A stretch of 64,000 bases of DNA from Cryptomeria japonica (taxonomy: Eukaryota > Streptophyta > Pinopsida > Cupressales > Cupressaceae). A model generated the notes under the pieces. The model was given only the letters and a program-made list of their open reading frames with translations, had not been told where the DNA came from and did no database searches. A program made the position numbers and the translations under genes. Of this stretch, positions 22,050 to 35,296 are shown in pieces. Position 1 is the stretch's first letter, and each line of letters begins with the position of its first letter. The stretch covers positions 764,689,413 to 764,753,412 of the forward strand of contig NC_081414.1 of NCBI RefSeq assembly GCF_030272615.1. Direction: 5' to 3'.

Positions 22050-23051
22050 TGTAATACCTTAAAAATAGTCACCTAAACCATGGCCCCCTAATCTCAGCTA
22101 CATCACCAAGGTCCTAACCAAAGGCAATTAAATTAATCTTGAGTACCTAATTAATTAATTCCTAAATCATCAATGTCACATGGAAAATAAATCATTCTAT
22201 ATTAATTAAATATTTATTTAATTAATTAATCGTTCGAAGTAAATCATTTTGATCAATTATTCTATTTAGTTTAATGAAATATCCTATCATATTTAATTAA
22301 TAAATCAATTTTACATTAAATCATTAAAAATAAATTAATTTGGAAAAAGAAATCAAATTGAGATATCTTGAAAATTAATAAATTGAAAAATTTCAGAAAA
22401 GTAGTTAAATCAATTAAATATCAAAATTGAATAAAAATATCGTATAAATCAGTTTTTTTAATTTTATCTTAAATTTAGCTCAATTTCCTTTAAAACTGAG
22501 AGAAGCAGCCAATCACATGAATTCACCTGGATTGTGCTTCCTTTTGGAGAATCTCGACCACTCATCATTAATCAATCTTGACCATTGGTCTCTCTCTGGA
22601 TTTTCTATAAATTCAGGCTCTTGTCTCTCAATCAGATTACCCTCGAGATTTATTATTGTTATGTTGTTTTTTCTCTAGGTTCATTGAGAATATTGTGTAT
22701 TGAGATTATTGCATCTTATCTTTTTGCATATTAGTTTAATCATGATCGCTTTCATCTATCTAGCTTAATATTCATTCATCTATCTTAATATTCATTCATC
22801 TAGCTTAATCGTGCATCCATTTAGCTCAATTTTGTGCTCATATAGATTAAATCCTTCATCTTGGTGTAGTCTAGTCACTGGTATTGCTTAGACAAATCTG
22901 AACACAAGTCTATACTAGCATATTTTAGAAGGCAATAGGTCGATTTGTTATGGTTTTTATATTCATTGTTTATATCTATCTAACCATGCATCCAATGATT
23001 TATTGAAGTGTTTGTGCCTTACAACTTACAGATTACCACTTTTCACACACA
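22050..23051 (+). repeat. X 5' LTR
   Basis: A 1002-bp LTR, TGTAATACC...CACACACA. A TATAAAT box at 22606-22612 gives the promoter orientation. The last ~130 bp match 43024-43154, the right end of X. Confidence 0.7.
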
Positions 23052-23056
23052 TGTTT

Positions 23057-23073
23057 TTGGTGCCCACCATGGG
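23057..23073 (+). other. X primer-binding site
   Basis: TTGGTGCCCACCATGGG begins six bases after the LTR, close to the TGGTGCCCACC/TGGCGCCCACC-type sites of many plant gypsy elements. The matching tRNA was not identified. Confidence 0.55.
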
Positions 23074-23179
23074 CTCGAAAAAGCTCAATTTCTCGGCCTC
23101 GCAAATTATCAAATTTTCATCTTTCAGATTATATCTGTACAATTCCTGCAAAAGATCATACAAATTTCTATTTGATAGA

Positions 23180-24234
23180 GGATGATTCTCTATTTTTTGT
23201 CGTATGGTTTTACGAAGATAGTCATATGGTCTATTGAATATGGTTGTACAGTCTGATGTGTTTTTTCGTACTATATGCTAAGAATAGTCGTATGGTACAG
23301 TAAGAATCCTTGTATGATATTATGCTTCTTTCATTTCTTTCTATGTTTACTCATCTGATTCACTGAGATACTCGTCTGGTTCTTCAAGAATACTCGTATG
23401 AATTCTGATTTATCATATTAAAAGGCAATGTGACTTTTAGGGTTTTTCTAATTGAATTTTGTTGATACTAATGCTAACCTTGATCTCTCTTCTATCTGTC
23501 TGAGAGATTTTCACAGCCTAACTGGTTTTTTGCAGAACACTTGTCAAAGAATCTATCAATAAAACTTACGGATGTCAATGAATCCACTGCTCAAAAACAA
23601 TATGACTATTGATTCATTGTTTTTGTAGGTTGCCTAAGGAGAATCAACTGAACATTATGTATTATTTAATTCATTTCTAGGCACTTAAATTGCGATATGG
23701 GTAATGAACAAGTCTATTTTTTGTGTTTGAGAAGAGTCTAAAAGGTAGGAGAGTATGCTCTTGTTTGCATGGACAATCACAAATACAGACCCTTGAAGCT
23801 TTTCTAGTTTTGAGATTTGTGTTCCTTTAGCGGGCCTATCACAGTGGGAAAAAGTAATCACCCTGTGAGAATGACCCAAGTGAGTACAACTAGACCCAAG
23901 CATTACGACTCACTATAATAAATAGGTCTTTCAGGATTAAAGTCTCGAAGGATGGGATTATTTGAGTTTTCTCTTTGAGATCTGTCATATCAGGCATTGT
24001 GTAGGGCCTCATGGTCTCAATCACGCTTGTGTGACTACATCTTGTTCTGGTACCTTGTCGTGCTATAGGCCTCAATAGTGCTTGCGTGACTTCAAGGGGT
24101 AATTTTGAATAGAAATCCTTACTAAGAACTTTAAAATAGCAGCTACCCAGTTCACCTCCAAAAGGGGGATAATCTTTGTGTAAGAGAGATAGTAACTCTC
24201 CCAAGATACTTATCATATTGTTCCCCCATTAGCA
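23180..24234. other. X internal DNA with degenerate TCGTAYGAG-like motifs
   Basis: Between 23180 and 23420 motifs such as GTCGTATGG, AGTCATATGG and ACTCGTATG recur every 20-50 bp; the same style recurs at 25780-26110 and, reversed, at 42670-42910. A 108-codon minus-strand frame at 23890-24216 is open but unrecognised. Confidence 0.4.
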
Positions 24235-25484
24235 TGATAACATGATGAAACTATAAGGATTTGGTCAACTACTGAGAGGGGGGGTGAATTAGTAGATAGA
24301 AAATAAACTAAACTTTCACCAAAAAAATTTCAACTCAGAATCAAATCACTAAGCTAATCGATTTAGTCTCTGTATCAAAAACTGCAACTATCCTATCAAA
24401 CTTTACTAGTTGACCAAAACATCAATGATACAATGCAATAGATCTGAAACTCAAATACCATTTAACCAAAAGATTAAACCACTTGACTTAGAACCAATAA
24501 TAACTCATTTCAGATCATTTCCGGTCATTCATATCAACCATATCAAAAACACATCCTCAAAATCATTCACCACTTGACACAATAATTTTTCACATAGAAC
24601 CCAAATGGGAAAAACCACAATGGGGATGAATACCCACAAGTATTCTGAACTCTTCTAAAGTTCACCCTATTAGGAGCCAAGCCTTGTTAGAAGATTTTAC
24701 AAAAATGTCCTGTTAAGAACAGATCCAATTAAGGACCACCTCACCTGGTTAAGGGATTGACTATAGTACCCTGTTAAAGGTAACCTCAATGGAGGATTTC
24801 AAATCCAAGCTAATGGATCACCTTGTTAGAGGATTTCAACAACAAGTCTGTTAAATCTTACCCGGTTAAGGGATTTAACTGTTGTAATGGTTAGAGAACA
24901 ACAAGTTCTTGACTGATCTGGAAATAACACTTCCTTGCTATATCACATCTGTTATTGCTCCTATCTACCTTCACAACATTCTACAAACACCTCTTCTAGT
25001 TCGGCAACAATCACACTCAACCAAATTTGCCAACGCTTCATTGAAACAAATCATATGCAATTGACTACACATTATTCTAGACAACTTCAACAACTCCTGG
25101 ATCACCGCACATTGGATCTTGTATCTCATCACGCATTTGTCACTTCATACTATGCAATTGATCTTTCCCAAGATAAACGGTTATCTCTACGTGCCAAATC
25201 CATTTCAAAACTCATCACATGCAACATGCATACATGGCATCTTCATCTTCGATCACCATTTAGTCATAGATCATCACAATTGATTCTCCAAACTCCATCA
25301 ATTAGGGTTTTGCATCTCAACAAGTTAGGGTTACCGGTTGTGGGTTACTGGTTGATCTTCACTGCATCAACATCAGTTTCTTTACTGCATCATTACCAAT
25401 TGCAATACATCTTCATTACCGATTACTATTGACATCAATGACAACACAATACTTCATCAATACAATTTTCATACAATGCCAAGA
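24235..25484 (-). mobile_element. Solo LTR of the copia-1 family
   Basis: A reverse-complement copy of the copia-1 LTR (33842-35226), carrying the ACTACTGAGAGGGGGG stem-loop block at 24269-24295 and the leader-like stretches with CCTGTTAAG and AACCGG. It is flanked by TAGCA (24230-24234) and TAGCG (25485-25489), a 5-bp target duplication with one change. There is no internal region. The long open frame at 24935-25432 lies wholly inside this LTR and is not a gene. Confidence 0.75.
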
Positions 25485-25489
25485 TAGCG

Positions 25490-26351
25490 TTTGGAGTTGG
25501 CTAATACGGTGTTGAGAATCCATTGTGTGAGACTCAACGACCATATTCTAATTAGCTATTGGGTGTGTACCTGAGTCTACAAGCAAAGGTTTTCTCTCTT
25601 AGCCAACTTCCTTAGAATTAGCATGTTGTTCTTGAAGTCACTTTATATCTTGCATGTTTGTTGTGTCTTTATCCTGGAAACAGAAACTGAAATCCCAAAA
25701 CTAGAAACAATAGAAACATCAAAAAACTCAGTGGTCAAAACTTTGTCCTTGTTAGAAACTTGTCCCTATCTGGTCCAGTGTCGTATGAGTCTTCTACTTT
25801 GTCATTCTGGTCTATGAGAATTATCGTCTGGTTAACATTAAACTATTGTACGAGTCTTAATACCCGAGGTTCATCTTTTCCAGTTTGTTGTACTACCCAG
25901 TAGGAATTATTGTCTGGTTAATAGTAAATTGTCGTACGAGTTATCTTCATCTTTAACAATTTGTCATTTGATAAGTCTTAAACTATCGTACAAGTATAAG
26001 TAGTAACTTGTACGACGATCCTAGTGTGTCATCTAGAAGTATTTAAACTATCGTCTGAGTTATTGTATTATGTCGTACGAGCCTCTGATTCTGTCATTCC
26101 AGAAGAATGTTGTTTTGCGTGCTTTTCTAGATATGTCAATAATTTCCCAATCAATCTATAGTGAGTGTATATCTGGTTGTTTTTCATCTTGATCATAAAT
26201 AATCTTGATAGTGTACCCCTGATGTTGTGTTACATGATTTTGTTGATTATATCTCAGCTAGTTCAATCAATCCTACATCAATCTAATCAACCTAATCTTG
26301 TTAAATCACATCTTATACAAGATAGATTATTCCTAAAACCGGAATTGGTCT
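25490..26351. other. X internal DNA, motif-rich
   Basis: Continues X after the solo LTR. About ten TCGTACGAG/TCGTCTGG-like motifs lie between 25780 and 26110. No coding region recognised. Confidence 0.4.
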
Positions 26352-28032
26352 TGTAGTCACATAAATTTGTCCACTTAATTAAATGAATATTTAGTATTTA
26401 TTTGATTCAATTCACTTAACCAAATTCAGACCATTTATTTAAATCTTCTCTCACATTTAAATAAATTAATATTTATTTAAATCCCCCAAAATCCCATCTC
26501 TCACATTTAAATAAATTAACATTTATTTAAATCACCTTTATCCTCCACCCACTTGCATTTTCCTACAAATGCCAGTTGCACAACTATTTTAAATAAATAA
26601 ATTATTTATTTAAAATACTATTTATCCTCACCCACTTGAAACCTTTAATGGTTTCCCTTAAAGTCTTCAAACTTAATGGCTTCCTTCTAGAGTCTTCTCA
26701 AGCCTTTAATGGTTTCCCTTAAAGTCTTCAAACTTAATGGCTTCCTTCTAGAGTCTTCTTAAGCCTTTAATGGTTTCCCTTAAAGTCTTCAAACTTAATG
26801 GCTCATTTCTAGAGTCTTCTTAAGCCTTTAATGGTTTCCCTCGAAGTCTTCAAGCATTTAATGCTTTATCTTCATTTTTCTCATGTAAATAAGTTAAGAT
26901 TTATTTAAATAAAATCCAAAATTCACAATCACATTTAAATAAATTAATATTTACTTAAATATCTATCCAAATGCAAATTATACCATTTAATTGAAATAAA
27001 TGATTTTATTTCAATTGAAAATCCCAAAATTCCTCCCACTTGCATTCTCCTACAAAATCCACTTGCATGCCTAAACCCCCTTCTAGATTCTTCTAACTCA
27101 TTCCTAATTAGCCTAATCCATCCCCTAAATATTGTCACAATCCTAAGCAACTTGGAGTCACTTCTCAAAGTCCTCAAAGTCTTTAAAAGGCATTTAAGGC
27201 TTTAAGTCTTCAAATGGTTAACCTCTAAAGTCTTCCAAACCATTAAAGGCTCTTACATAACCATTTATGGTTAACTCACCTTTTACCTTTGATTAGAGAC
27301 TTTCTTCTAACTTAACCATCATTTTGACTCATGGGTCTCTTCAAAGCATTTATTTCTTTGACTAAGGTAACCATTTAACCCTTGCACATTCATTTATCCC
27401 TTGGATAAACGAATATCCATTAACCTAACCCTAACCCAACCCCCTAGGGTAACCATGATGTCCCCTCAAGCATTCAATGCTCCTTATCTCTCCTCTCAAG
27501 CCTCCTCATGGTGACACTTGTCAACATGGGATTGGGTTGAAAGTCTCACATGGATTGAATATCTTTCAATCCTAACCCTTGTTAAGATTGCTCAATCTTA
27601 ACCCTTCCTTTCCCCATTTCTTCTATAAATAGAACCCTTCTCAAGCAAAGAAGGAAGCATTAGAGTATTGTTGTTATACTGGTATTAGCATAGAGCTTTT
27701 TCACAACATCACTATCTACACTTGCATAGCATTTGTTTATCACATCCAACCATCTTGAATCTCCATATGGCATCCATGGCTAGTGCTAAAAGCTAAGAGC
27801 TACACTCATTTAGGACTTGGAGAGGGGAGAAACAAGGGAGAAGCATCAAAAGGCATCATGGAAGCATCTTAGGGAGGCTCTTCTCCTTTCTTTTTTTTTG
27901 TTAAACTTCTTTCATGCTTTTTTGAAATCTCTTTTGATATGTTTGGAATGGTTTTTATTTCTTTGTTTTGGTTTTATGGTTGAAACTAACTTATTAACAT
28001 TGAACTTTGTTGTTGCCTTGTCCCCATTTCCA
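26352..28032 (+). repeat. Y: gypsy-type LTR
   Basis: Starts TGTAGTCACATAAA. A strong TATAAATAG box at 27624-27632 lies between a long U3 with repeats and a downstream leader. The right border is placed before TGGCATCAGGTC (28033-28044), which matches 9 of 12 bases of the initiator-Met primer-binding site; that border is tentative. A gag frame follows at 28251. No matching 3' LTR was found in the window. Confidence 0.55.
26642..26850 (+). repeat. 61-bp tandem repeat, about 3.4 copies
   Basis: CCTTTAATGGTTTCCC recurs at 26643, 26704, 26765 and 26826 with intervening CTTCTAGAGTCTTCT, a 61-bp period inside the U3 of LTR Y. Such U3 arrays often act as enhancers in LTR elements. Confidence 0.85.
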
Positions 28033-28250
28033 TGGCATCAGGTCTTAATCACTTTACTCAATCATTATCTCAAATGAACAACTAGCTTCGATTTAATCTT
28101 GACATTTGTATCACTTCTATCTCTCGATCACATTAATTGTAAATGCTTGTTCAAACTAGAAGTTCTCATAAGAAAGCTAACAAAAGTAAGGACAATCTTA
28201 CTCATTACAAACTAATCCATTCCTGCAAATAAAAATTATCATAAATCTTT

Positions 28251-30162
28251 ATGGCTACCTTGGCCCAATAAATTCAAGATCTCAAGAGAGAAATATATGA
28301 CATTCAAGCACAACAAAAAGATTTAAAGACCCCTCTTGAGATAAAATTTCATGATATCAAGCACACTAGACTTCAAGAAATGTCAAAACAATTATATAAG
28401 GTGGAACATAAAGTAATTGAAAATCAAAAGCCAAATCTCATACAAGATCATAAGACATCTTCACCAAGACAAAAAGACATTTCATCCAAGCATCCCCTAG
28501 ATAGACAGTTTGCACCTTTAGGGCAATCTATTGACTCAACTTTGGAAGAGCTTCTTACGCATAATCTTATCATATTGCCTAACAAGACCACACAGGGATG
28601 TGAAATTTTGAGTAATTACTATGCATATCATAGGCATAACAAACATAAGACTTCAATGTGTATGAAATTAAAATATAAAATTCAAGATCTCCCTAATGAT
28701 GGTGTTATTGAAATTGAAGATCGTAATAATTCACCTAAGGAGAAACCAGATGTCATTTCCAAGCATGATCAAAATTATGAACCTATGTCTAGCAATGGCC
28801 CACATGTAACCTCCATATCTTCCATGATGCCTCCATCTCCTAAGGATTATCAACAACAATACATACCATATCCCTCAAATAATGAACCTAATGATAAAAC
28901 TTCTAATGTTGACCCTCAAGGGCTATCTCAAGGGCCATCCCATCCAATGGTTGGAAAAGATCTTATCTCCCTAGAATCCCATGATGATCCCATTATACCT
29001 TTTCATTTCTTCCAGTACGATCCCCTTCCATCTCAAGAGAAAATAAATCCTTCCAAATCTCATTCCTAATCCACTTCCTAAGCAGGATCATGATGCTTCT
29101 TCCACCTTCTCAAACAATTCTATTCAAAATGAAGAGTCAAACATCCTTCCTACTCTATCCAATGGTCCCCTTCCATGTCAAGATCAAAGTATCCATTCAT
29201 CTCCTTACCATAATCCTCCATGTTCACCTCAAGGATCCATCATGCCTATGAAGACTTCTCATGATCCTATCATTCCCTACATTTCATCTCCACCTCATAA
29301 TGGACTCGTGTCTTCTTCCCAAAGCAAAATGTATCCTACAAGTCAAAATATTTATAAAGGCAAAGGGGTAGAGCTTCACAAGAAAAAACCCCTTCATGTT
29401 AAAGAAAATATTAAGGGACATGGCCTCAGTGACATTCCTCAAGATGTTGGTATCCCTACTAAACCAAAATCCAAATATACGCCTTTTCCTTCATCCCTTC
29501 CATCCATTTTAGGACCCTATATCCGTCCATCCCTTATGCAAGATCAATAAAGGCATACATCTTTGAGCACCTTCCATCCATCCAAAATACCTCCATATAA
29601 TTCCTATACATCTACACATTCTTTTCCTTCTCCAAGAACTTTGTATGCCAAGCATAAACGGCATAATTCAAGTAATCCACATGTATTCAATGATTAACAT
29701 GTCCCATCTAATCAACATGTTAAAACAAAGCAAAATATGATCCAAAAACAAGAAGAAAAATCTAAAAGGACACAAAGACCCACTGAGAAAAAGAGAACAA
29801 AATCAAAAGTTTTATGGGTTCCTAAGGAAATTGTAGAAGCAATACATTCCAAGGAACTACAAAAGAATGAAAAATCAAAAGCCATGTGGATCCCTAAGCA
29901 GCTCCTTGAAGCACAACAGTCTAAAGAAAAATCTAAAATGGCATCCAAAATTGTTGTTCCTCCATCCAAACCTTCCAAATTTATTCCTCTATCACCTCCT
30001 TCATCCATTTTGGATCCTTATGTCCCAAAATCCCAGGTTTTTCCTTCTTCCAAATCTCAAAATTTGAGATCCACTTTTCCTCCATCACTCCACCCTCCCT
30101 CAAGATGTGTGCCAATGTTGATCCCGTCAACATTTCCATTCACTCATGCGCCAACCTTTTAA
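28251..30162 (+). pseudogene. Y gag-like polyprotein remnant
   Basis: The frame starts at ATG 28251, is stopped after six codons by TAA 28269-28271, reopens to 29069, then shifts frame (29242-29550, 29737-30162). The segment FAPLGQSIDSTLEELL, then YHRHNKHKTSMC and YKIQDLPNDGVIEIE, has the layout of the gag region of gymnosperm gypsy elements, in which a CX2HX4HX4C knuckle precedes an IQDL helix. Here the first knuckle Cys reads as Tyr. The rest is a long, low-complexity Pro/Ser/Lys-rich tail. No protease, reverse transcriptase or integrase follows. The family call rests on this short region. Confidence 0.55.
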
Positions 30163-33100
30163 TATATGCTCCATTATCCAACACCTCTTTTTCACTCTTC
30201 CATCCCCCTTATCCAATCCTTTGCATAAGACTTTACCTAGTTTCATCACAAAATCCAAAAACTAAGGAAATCAACATTGGAGATGTTGAACATGTACACT
30301 TAGTTGAGTCCTTATATCCTATTGGACAAGACATATTTATCCGACTCTTCAAACAAAGACCAATGAACTACCTACACAAAAATCCCTGACCCTATGAGCA
30401 ACATGCACCTTGAACGATATTATATCTAAGGGTTGGGTTAGTTTCAGTTTTTCTTTTTGCATTGCATATCATTTTATTCAAAGCACTGCATCACATATAG
30501 TTTCTTTTTTAAATGCATCGCATTCACAAAATTTATGCATTTGCATATAGAAACATTAATAAAACAAGGCAACTGTTCAATTTTATCATTTGTTTGCATT
30601 CAAGAGAAACAAGGGTCATCTCCTTTCTTAGATATTTGGACATGAAGTCTTTGAGGTCCTAAGATCATTCATTTTCAACATTATCTTGTGACGACACTTT
30701 ACTTATGGTTGGGTAGTGATTTCACTATTTGAAACTCGTTAACTCAAAATCTATCTATTGCTATATTTCAAACACATTAATAAAATCTCTAATTCATTTT
30801 AGACACCTAGTTGATCATATGACTAGTGAAAAATATAAAATTCCACTTCAACGCCATTGTAATTGTCATAGCCAAGTAGGTTTCATTACTTACAAGTCAA
30901 GGCAATAAAAGAAAAAAATAAAAAGCGATATGCCAAATATTCATCTCAAGGCAAAAGAACAATGATATATATAACTAAAATATCATGCATACAAGTGTGA
31001 GAAAAAGATTGACTATGGGAACATGCAAGTAACTCCATCAAGGCTATGGATGCCTACTAGTAATGGAGCAATATTTGAGAGATTATAGTCTATAACCTCG
31101 TCGGAGCTCTAGAAGCTTGCTGGCAATGAGGCTCTATTCGGGATACTTTTGACGTTAGAATAATCTATGTAGCTAGTCATATAGGATGCTAAGGATCTTT
31201 AGTGAACACAAGAGCATGAATTAACTCATTTGCACTCACATATGCAAAATAAGATCAAAGTTTCAAGAACCAATGGGGAAGTTTTCTATGTCTCTGTTTG
31301 TAAATCCTAGTCACTAAGTGTGTTAATTTGGATGTTCCAAGGGACCTTAAGGATTGATTGACCACTTATCTACGAAATGTTTTGTACCTCCAATTCAATT
31401 GGTGTATTATTAAATGCTAAATAAACACAGTCATCCTTGTTCGAATAGGAAATACATCTTCATCATGCATATTGCATTAACATAGGTCATATCGAAAATT
31501 CATTGTCTCCACATGAATTTTGTGGATCATCATGTCATATAGGTTTGCATACTGGGGGAATAGCTGAAAAAATCCTAAAAATCATAAAAGTCTTGAAAAA
31601 AAAATCCTAAAAATAAAAAACTCACAAAATAAAAAAACTGAAAAACCAAAGCAAGAAAGCATAGACTATCCATCAAACCAAATCAACAATAGACAAACTC
31701 TCAAAGTCTACAATCAAACTTATCGCATGTCTTGTTAATCAATCTATCAAACTCTATCAAACATCAACATGTCTTATACAAGGAAGGGTACACTTGAAAC
31801 CAAACAAATCGGTCTTATACGGGGTACTCACTCTTTGAAACCAGTCATTCCTATCAATGATCACACAAATCAAAACAATGACATAGATCAATATGGTTGT
31901 TGGATTTTGTCCAGGTTAGTCTCATTTCATGTACTAAAGTGTTGCATCTTTTCTTTAGCGTGTACATATCCTTTAGTCACTTTCGTGAAACCTTAGTCCT
32001 TTTGGAACCCTCATGGCTTGAAAATGAGCAACATCCTAGTCTTAGGGTAATCAACTGATCAGTCTAAATGTCCTAAGAAGTTTAATCAAGTCATCTTTAT
32101 GTGAGCAGTACCAGGTCATTCAATCTGAGTCAGCCACCTGTCTCCAATCTACTGCAGCGCTTTCCCACTGAGTAAACAAGCAAAACAAGAACAATGAAAA
32201 CAATCACTAAAACTTTTTGAGATATGATTGAAATTTTCTTTGTGTGTTGTCTTTTAAATTGGTTTTCGTTTATTATTCCCTCTTTTTAACTCAAGAAAGT
32301 CTATCTTGACTAAGAGGAGCAAGGAGTGGGGGCATAATACTTTTCTTTGTTTTCTACTTGTAGGAATAATTTCGATGATCTAAAAACATCTCATAAGTTG
32401 GGTGTTTGTGATTAGTGCCTTCACATCAAGGTGAAATTGCCACACATACCTTAACTCTGTTTATTTGTATGCTACAAGGAGGTTGGAATCATTTCCTTGT
32501 CTTTTTGATAATTTATTTATTATGCAATCTGGATGTGTGCTTAATCTGTCCTAGGATATGAACGATAAAAGGGTCATTGCGGACAAGATCATCAGTATTG
32601 CATATGAAAAGGAAGGAAATCTTCTTTGTCTGGTGTGTTTCCACACAAGAAACATTCCTGGGTCATCCTGTCTCTTTATGCCTTGGTGCTTACGTTAGTT
32701 TTCTATATTAAAAATGACGTGGCATTCAGGTCATCTTAGCTCTTTCTACCTTGGTGCTTATGTTTATTCCTACATTTCTGCTCAGTGATGATAAAAAGAA
32801 AATTAAAATCCAGTGACTCAGTCCTATTTTGCATACATGTCCTAGTTTGCATTCATACCATGTTTTGCATTTAAAAGCGACTTCAGAATGATAGCAATGT
32901 TTCTGGATGAGTTGAATCTGAATTAATTCATCATTTCTCTACCAAGTGGTCAACTGAATTATAATCATCGACATAATCAAGTACCTGTGTATCGACTTTA
33001 CAAATCCTACATGAGATGTTAGTTGCATACATGAGCATATCATATAGATCTATAAGTCCATTGCGTATTCATTTGCATTCATGCTTTTGCATGACAAATA

Positions 33101-33467
33101 AAAGATAAAAATAAAAATAAACATTTGCATTATTAGCTCATCATTTGCATTCATCAAATCATTTATTTGCAAGTGAAAAGGAAACAAAAACATCCATATT
33201 CATCTGCATTACATACATACATACTGAAAAGAAATGCATTCATATAGAACAAATGCATATAGAAAGACATCTCATAAATCATCTCATATCAATAACACAA
33301 GTACAAAAATATAAAATCATGAACTTACATATATATCATCAAATATCAATGTCAAAGGGTACAAATGATATCAAATGTCATATACAATGTCTATCAAAGA
33401 AAGAAATATATCAAGAATCATATAAACTATAAAAATGGGGTACAAAGTCTGGGAAACATCTAAAAAT
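30163..33467 (+). other. Untranslated internal region of Y/X
   Basis: No coding frame of note. It lies between the gag remnant and the antisense PMD gene. Clusters of TTTGCATTC and ATTTGCAT occur at 30455-30560 and 32815-33180. The order gag - long untranslated stretch - antisense gene suggests a non-autonomous gypsy-type element. Confidence 0.4.
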
Positions 33468-33841
33468 CTAACTCTCCTCCTCTCCCTCATCGCCTCGAGG
33501 AGGAGGTGGTGGCTACTGAACAGGGGCATCATCATGTCTGGGTGCCCTAGCTCCCTCTGACCGAGCCATATACTGTGAATAAGGCACAACCTGCCTATCC
33601 ACAGGGACCGCTGCGCTATAGGCTGCCATGTAGTACATTGTCATGCTCGTCTGATGAACAACCTCATGCTGAAGGTTGTCTTGCTCTGCTCTGAAGCTCT
33701 AGACCTATCGATCCACTCTGCTATTTGAGTCTGAGAAACTGCCAGTTGTATCTATAGTCCACACACTCTACCCCTCAAGACATGGATGATATCTGCAGGT
33801 GTCTGACCTCCTACTCCAACCTCCTCACCTCTGTCATCCTG

Positions 33842-35226
33842 TGTTGGCATTTGCATGAAGATTGCATTAATGATATGTTATGGTGTCATTGATGTCAATT
33901 AACTGGTAATGTTATTGTTGTAATATTGTTTTGTAACCGGTAGGAAGAGCTAAGTGAAGGAAATTGTAACTAGTAGGTAGGTTTGTGGAGTGAACCGGTA
34001 TTGCTATGTATTGAAGAGTTGAACCGATAAACCCTACCTATTGTTTTTGATAAACCCTAACCGATTAAGTTTTGTGAATTGGTTATATTGGTTTTTTATC
34101 TAATGATGAGCGGTAATGATTATGACACACATGATTATTGTATGAAGAGAATCTCAAGTGATTTTGGTGCGTTGATGAAATAATTTTTGTCTAGGTAATG
34201 AGCAAGTATATTGCATATAATGCAAAGCGCGTGATGAGTTACTAAGTTCAATGAAGCGGTGATCAAGGAGCGGTTGAGGTTTTCTTGATTGATGTGCAGA
34301 TATTGCTATGTAATCTAGCGGTCATACTTGAACCAACTTGTTTGTAATTTTTATGAGAGGATTAGGTTTTTGTTGTGTTACCAACCTAATTGATTTGTTT
34401 ATAAGGTCGATGAATTGTTTAGTTTCAGAGTTGGCAAAATTTTAGTTGTGTGTGTGTTGCCGAACTGGATGATGTTTCTGCAGTTTGAGTAAAGGCAAAT
34501 AGGAGCATGAAAAGGATCTGAACAAGCAAGTGTAGTGCTATTCAAATAGATCAGCAAACTCTTGTTGTTTTCTAACAATTACAGTAGAATTGAAATCCCC
34601 TAACTGGGTAAGCTCTAATAAGGTGATCCATTAGCTTAGATTTTCAAATCCTCTACCGAGATTACTCCTCATAGGTTATTGCTTCTAACAAGGCATTATA
34701 GTCAATCCCTTAACTGGGTGGTCCCTAATAGGATCTATTCTTAACAGGACTTTTGTAAAGCTTTAACAGGCTTGGCTCCTAACAAGGTGAACTTTAGAAG
34801 AGTTTAGATAGTTATCTTGTGAGTCTCATCTCATCATGGTTTTTCCCATTTGGGTTTCCATGTCAAAAATATTATGTCAAGTGGTGAATGCTTTGAGGTT
34901 ATGTTCTTATGGTTGTTTTTCTTAACTACTTAATCCACTTTGATAAGTCATGATAACCAAAAACATTGTGAAATGAAGGTTTACTACATAAGTAAAAGCA
35001 TTTGGATGTTTATGAGTTTGAAGTTGTTTACTGTTAATTTGTTGTAACAGTCAACCGGTTTATCTTAAGAGTTTTTTATCTTGATAGTGATATTGCATTG
35101 ATAGTTCTAAGTTTACTTTGAGAGATTGATTTTGGGATTGGTGAAGTCATTAGCAGTTTTTCTATCTACTAATTCACCCCCACTCTTAGTAGTTGACTGG
35201 ATTCTTATTCTTTCATCATAACATCA
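33842..35226 (+). repeat. Copia-1 5' LTR
   Basis: A 1385-bp LTR, TGTTGGCATTTGC...CATAACATCA. It carries a stem-loop at 35166-35192 (CTACTAA/TTAGTAG) close to its 3' end. Confidence 0.9.
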
Positions 35227-35228
35227 AT

Positions 35229-35240
35229 TGGTATCAGAGC
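35229..35240 (+). other. Copia-1 primer-binding site (initiator Met tRNA)
   Basis: TGGTATCAGAGC lies two bases after the 5' LTR and is the standard plant copia minus-strand primer site. Confidence 0.92.
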
Positions 35241-35296
35241 ATATCAAGTCCTCTAAGGTCTAAGCCTAACAACTTGAGGTAAAGATCTTGTATATC

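Noticed and set aside
23902-23917. Sequence almost identical to the phage T7 promoter core (TTACGACTCACTATA)
   Set aside because: The initiating G run is missing, the flanks are ordinary repeat DNA and no vector or phage sequence is nearby; treated as coincidence.
23890-24216. 108-codon minus-strand frame within X
   Set aside because: Composition is not obviously random, but I recognise no family, see no paired copy and find no splice or promoter support; left unannotated as a gene.
24935-25432. 165-codon plus-strand open frame
   Set aside because: Lies entirely inside the solo copia LTR on the antisense strand; no domain and low-complexity His/Ser/Leu composition.
33145-33432. 95-codon His/Ile-rich plus-strand frame
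   Set aside because: Falls in TTTGCAT-rich untranslated element DNA just before the antisense PMD stop; no recognisable protein.
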